Assembly: GCA_937895305.1 (NCBI GenBank)
Contig: CALAXS010000008.1
Coordinates: forward strand, 1 to 15,368
Length of the DNA stretch: 15,368 nucleotides
Direction of reading: 5' to 3'
Source of the DNA: an uncultured bacterium
Lineage (GTDB): Bacteria > Hydrogenedentota > Hydrogenedentia > Hydrogenedentales > JAEUWI01
The number at the start of each line of letters is the position of its first letter. Positions within the stretch are counted from its first letter, which is position 1. Of this stretch, positions 12,339-15,368 are shown one piece after another. The notes under the pieces are model-generated. The model was not told the DNA's origin. It did no database searches and was given only the letters and a program-made list of their open reading frames with translations. The translations under genes were made by a program, and so were the position numbers.

Positions 12339-15191
12339 ATGCCAAGAAAATCCGCCAAGAGCAACAACTGCATTGCTATCAAGGGCGCCCGCGAACATAA
12401 TCTCCAAAACCTTAACGTGGAAATCCCGCGCGACAAGCTGGTGGTCATTACCGGGCTGAGTGGTTCCGGTAAATCCAGCCTCGCCTTCGACACCATCTAT
12501 GCTGAGGGGCAACGTCGCTATGTGGAAAGCCTTTCCGCCTATGCCCGTCAGTTCCTGGACCAGATGGACAAGCCGGACGTGGACTCTATCGAAGGGTTGA
12601 GTCCTGCCATCTCCATCGAGCAGAAGACCACCCACCGTAATCCCCGCTCTACCGTGGGTACCGTCACCGAAATCTATGATTACCTGCGTTTGCTCTTTGC
12701 GCGGGTGGGCACGCCCCACTGTTACAAATGCGGTAAGGTCATCAAATCCCAGACCCCGCAGAGCATCGTCGATTCCATACTCAAATTCCCGGACAAGACC
12801 AAGATTCAATTGCTCGCGCCTATCGTGCGTCAACGCAAGGGCACGTACCAGAAAGCATTGCAGGACGTAAAGCAGCAGGGCTATGTGCGGGTCCGTGTGG
12901 ATGGTGAATTTTATCAGGTGGATGACAAAATCAAGATGGAGCGCTATGTAAAGCACGACATCGATGTGGTGGTGGACCGTCTCGTGGTGAAGGACGGCCT
13001 GAAGCGTCGCCTCACCGACTCCGTCGAAATGTCACTCAAGCTGGGCAAGGGTCTCCTTCGCATCTGGTATCAGGAGCCGGGCAAGAATGCCACGGAAATG
13101 CTCCAGAGTGAAGACCTGGCCTGTGTGGATTGCGGCATCGCCTTCGAAGAACTGGAACCGCGCATGTTCTCCTTCAACAATCCCCATGGTGCATGCCCCC
13201 ATTGCACGGGCCTGGGTGATGTTATGGAAGTGGAACCGGAACTCGTAGTGCCCGATACCTCCATATCCATTTACGATGGGGCTATCAAGCCCTGGAGTAT
13301 GCGACGATTACTGGACGGCTGGTACCGCCAGGCTTTGAAGGGCCTGTGTAATCACTACAAGATCGATGTCCACACCCCCTGGAGTCAATGCCCCGAATGG
13401 TTCAGGGAAAAAGTGCTCTATGGTTCCGGTGATGAAATCATCAACTTTACCATCAAAAGCAAGCGCATGAGTCACGAAATGACCAAGCCCTTCGAAGGGG
13501 TAATTCCCAACCTGGAACGACGCTATCGCGAGACGGATTCCAATCGTGCGCGCGACATGATTGGCGATTTCATGGCTACCCGCACCTGTACAAAATGTAT
13601 GGGGTCACGACTACGTCCAGAATCATGTGCAGTGAAGGTCAACAACAAGACCATCATGGATGTGACGGGCATGTCCATTGGTGAGGCCTATACCTTCGCA
13701 GAAAAGCTGAAGCTCGGCAAACAGAAGATGCTCATTGCCGAGCGAATTCTGAAAGAAATTCAGGAACGCCTCGGCTTCCTCGTCAGTGTGGGTCTCAACT
13801 ACCTTTCCCTGGACCGACATGCAGGCACCCTCTCTGGTGGTGAGTCCCAGCGAATACGACTTGCGACGCAGATTGGCTCTGGCCTCGTGGGTGTGGTCTA
13901 TATCCTCGACGAACCGAGCATCGGCCTCCATCAGCGCGACAACGCCAAACTCATCGCGACGCTGGAACGACTCCGTGATTTGGGCAACACGGTTATCGTG
14001 GTGGAACACGACGAAGACACCATCCGCATGGCGGACTACGTCCTCGACCTGGGTCCCGGTGCCGGGGTACATGGTGGCCAGATTGTGGCCGAAGGGACTC
14101 CGGCCCAAATCATCAAGAACAAGAATTCCGTAACGGGTCAATACCTGTCCGGTGCGAAACAGATTCACCAGCCGGATGAGATCCGCGAGCCCAATGAAAA
14201 GTTCATCACCATTCGTGGCGCGGAACTGAACAACCTGAAAAAGGTGACTGCGGAAATTCCCCTGGGCATTTTTACCTGCATTACAGGCGTGTCGGGTTCC
14301 GGTAAATCCAGCCTCATAAACGAGACCCTCTATCCAGCCGTGATGAAACAGCTCCACGACTCCACCAAGAAACGGGCCGGGAAACACAAAGCCATCGAGG
14401 GGCTGGAGCACATCGACAAGATTATCGACATCGACCAATCCCCCATCGGGCGTACACCCCGTTCTAATCCCGCGACCTATACCGGACTCTTCTCGCCCAT
14501 CCGCGAACTCTTTACCAAGACCGCCGAGGCCCGTGCACGGGGTTATAAGCCCGGTCGCTTCAGTTTCAACGTGAAGGGTGGTCGCTGCGAAGAATGCGAG
14601 GGCAACGGCCTCATCACCATTGAGATGCATTTCCTGCCCGACGTCTATGTGCCCTGCGATGAATGCCACGGCGCGCGCTATAACCGCGACACCCTGGAGA
14701 TTCGCTACAAGGGCAAGAACATCGCCGAAGTGCTGGGCATGACCGTGGAGGACGCGGGCGAATTCTTCAAGGCTATCCCCGTTATCTCGCGACCGCTGGT
14801 GACGCTGAACGACGTGGGTCTCGGCTACATCAAGCTGGGACAGGCCGCGACCACCCTGTCCGGTGGCGAGGCCCAGCGCGTGAAGCTTGCCACCGAACTC
14901 GCCAAGCGCCAGACCGGGCGCACGCTGTATATTCTCGACGAACCCACCACGGGTCTCCATGCTGCCGACGTGGATCGTCTCCTCAAGGTCCTCCACCGTC
15001 TCACGGACCATGGCAACACGGTCATCGTCATCGAGCATAACCTCGACGTGATAAAGACTGCTGACTGGATTATCGACCTCGGTCCCGAAGGGGGCGACAA
15101 AGGTGGTAAAATCATCGCCACCGGTCCCCCTGCAAAAATCGCCAAGTCCAAGAAATCGTATACAGGCCAGTTTCTGAAAGAGAAGATGTAG
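12339..15191 (+). CDS. uvrA: UvrA, excinuclease ABC subunit A (950 aa)
   Basis: DNA-damage recognition ATPase of nucleotide excision repair. It dimerises, loads UvrB at lesions and leaves before UvrC incises. There are two ABC modules. The first has Walker A GLSGSGKSS at 39-47, signature LSGGESQRIRLATQIGSGL, and Walker B VYILDEPSIGLHQRDN. The second has GVSGSGKSS, TTLSGGEAQRVKLATELAKR and LYILDEPTTGLHAADV. Both structural zinc sites are intact: Cys262/265/286/289 and Cys750/753/773/776. An extra CxxC lies near residue 128-131 (CYKC). The length is close to the 940 aa of E. coli UvrA, so the gene is complete. The ATG at 12339 has aaggg about 11 nt upstream. I see no credible LexA box. No uvrB or uvrC is adjacent, so it stands alone, as is common. 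Confidence 0.98.
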   Translation: MPRKSAKSNNCIAIKGAREHNLQNLNVEIPRDKLVVITGLSGSGKSSLAFDTIYAEGQRRYVESLSAYARQFLDQMDKPDVDSIEGLSPAISIEQKTTHRNPRSTVGTVTEIYDYLRLLFARVGTPHCYKCGKVIKSQTPQSIVDSILKFPDKTKIQLLAPIVRQRKGTYQKALQDVKQQGYVRVRVDGEFYQVDDKIKMERYVKHDIDVVVDRLVVKDGLKRRLTDSVEMSLKLGKGLLRIWYQEPGKNATEMLQSEDLACVDCGIAFEELEPRMFSFNNPHGACPHCTGLGDVMEVEPELVVPDTSISIYDGAIKPWSMRRLLDGWYRQALKGLCNHYKIDVHTPWSQCPEWFREKVLYGSGDEIINFTIKSKRMSHEMTKPFEGVIPNLERRYRETDSNRARDMIGDFMATRTCTKCMGSRLRPESCAVKVNNKTIMDVTGMSIGEAYTFAEKLKLGKQKMLIAERILKEIQERLGFLVSVGLNYLSLDRHAGTLSGGESQRIRLATQIGSGLVGVVYILDEPSIGLHQRDNAKLIATLERLRDLGNTVIVVEHDEDTIRMADYVLDLGPGAGVHGGQIVAEGTPAQIIKNKNSVTGQYLSGAKQIHQPDEIREPNEKFITIRGAELNNLKKVTAEIPLGIFTCITGVSGSGKSSLINETLYPAVMKQLHDSTKKRAGKHKAIEGLEHIDKIIDIDQSPIGRTPRSNPATYTGLFSPIRELFTKTAEARARGYKPGRFSFNVKGGRCEECEGNGLITIEMHFLPDVYVPCDECHGARYNRDTLEIRYKGKNIAEVLGMTVEDAGEFFKAIPVISRPLVTLNDVGLGYIKLGQAATTLSGGEAQRVKLATELAKRQTGRTLYILDEPTTGLHAADVDRLLKVLHRLTDHGNTVIVIEHNLDVIKTADWIIDLGPEGGDKGGKIIATGPPAKIAKSKKSYTGQFLKEKM

Positions 15192-15210
15192 GTTAGTAAA
15201 TGAGTTTGGA

Positions 15211-15359
15211 GCCTCGTTCCCATGCTCTGCGTGGGAATGCATATCCCGTGGCTCTGCCTCGGAAAACAAGTGCTTCGTCAGGTAATGCTACTGCATCAGT
15301 CCCAACTTTGGCTAAGCATGTTGACGCGGTGATTCCCGCCGCCGCGGGAATGACAGGAT
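15211..15359 (-). repeat. Composite repeat downstream of uvrA, inverted relative to 12133-12263
   Basis: Plus-strand order: ctcgttcccatgctctgcgt, gggaatgcatatcccgtggc, tctgcctcggaaaaca, taatgc, gtcccaac, taagcatgttga, gcggtgattcccgccgccgcgggaatgaca. The final block is an 8-bp perfect stem (attcccgc/gcgggaat) with a 4-nt loop, which could help end uvrA transcripts, although no T tract follows. It is the best preserved full-length copy here. Confidence 0.78.
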
Positions 15360-15368
15360 AGGAAAAAA

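Noticed and set aside
13623..15269. 548-codon open frame on the minus strand opposite uvrA
   Set aside because: It lies almost wholly antisense to a clear, full-length uvrA, its N-terminus is repeat sequence, and its protein has no recognisable domain. Long antisense frames are expected opposite GC-biased codons.

Overview
The window looks like a chromosomal piece from a Gram-negative (diderm) bacterium. The evidence is a large AsmA-type envelope protein, a complete phage-shock (Psp) envelope-stress locus with a sigma-54 promoter, and a secreted sulfatase. Moderate GC, dense short palindromic repeats and a secreted formylglycine-type sulfatase would suit a PVC-group or related candidate phylum (for example Hydrogenedentota), but nothing here fixes the taxon and that placement is a guess.

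Layout. (1) 1-209: leader holding a degenerate copy of a composite repeat. (2) 210-3947 (+): a 1245-aa AsmA-like inner-membrane-anchored protein. (3) 3948-4501: no intact gene. It holds a small signal-peptide-like ORF interrupted by a 161-bp MITE-like element with 28-bp inverted ends at TA, and then a minus-strand terminator. (4) 4502-8513 (-): a nine-gene phage-shock operon read right to left: PilZ protein, PspA, PspB-like, PspC, PspB-like, PspC, PspB-like, PspB-like, small membrane protein. A near-consensus sigma-54 promoter (8559-8574) precedes it. Three intergenic gaps in the operon carry repeat elements. (5) 8741-10343 (+): divergent pspF, followed 1 bp later by a SpoU/TrmH-family RNA methyltransferase. 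(6) 10611-12122 (-): secreted sulfatase. (7) 12339-15191 (+): uvrA, flanked by inverted copies of a composite repeat of about 130-150 bp.

How it fits together. PspF is an enhancer-binding activator without a sensory domain. In characterised systems PspA holds it inactive until membrane stress draws PspA to PspB/PspC and the membrane. Here PspF would fire the sigma-54 promoter in front of PilZ-pspA and the downstream B/C modules. The unusual points are two PspB-PspC modules plus two further PspB-like proteins, and a PilZ protein with intact c-di-GMP-binding motifs as the first gene. Together these suggest a multi-input Psp variant that may listen to c-di-GMP. The AsmA-like protein, sulfatase and uvrA are ordinary neighbours with no evident functional tie to the Psp locus, apart from the envelope theme of AsmA.
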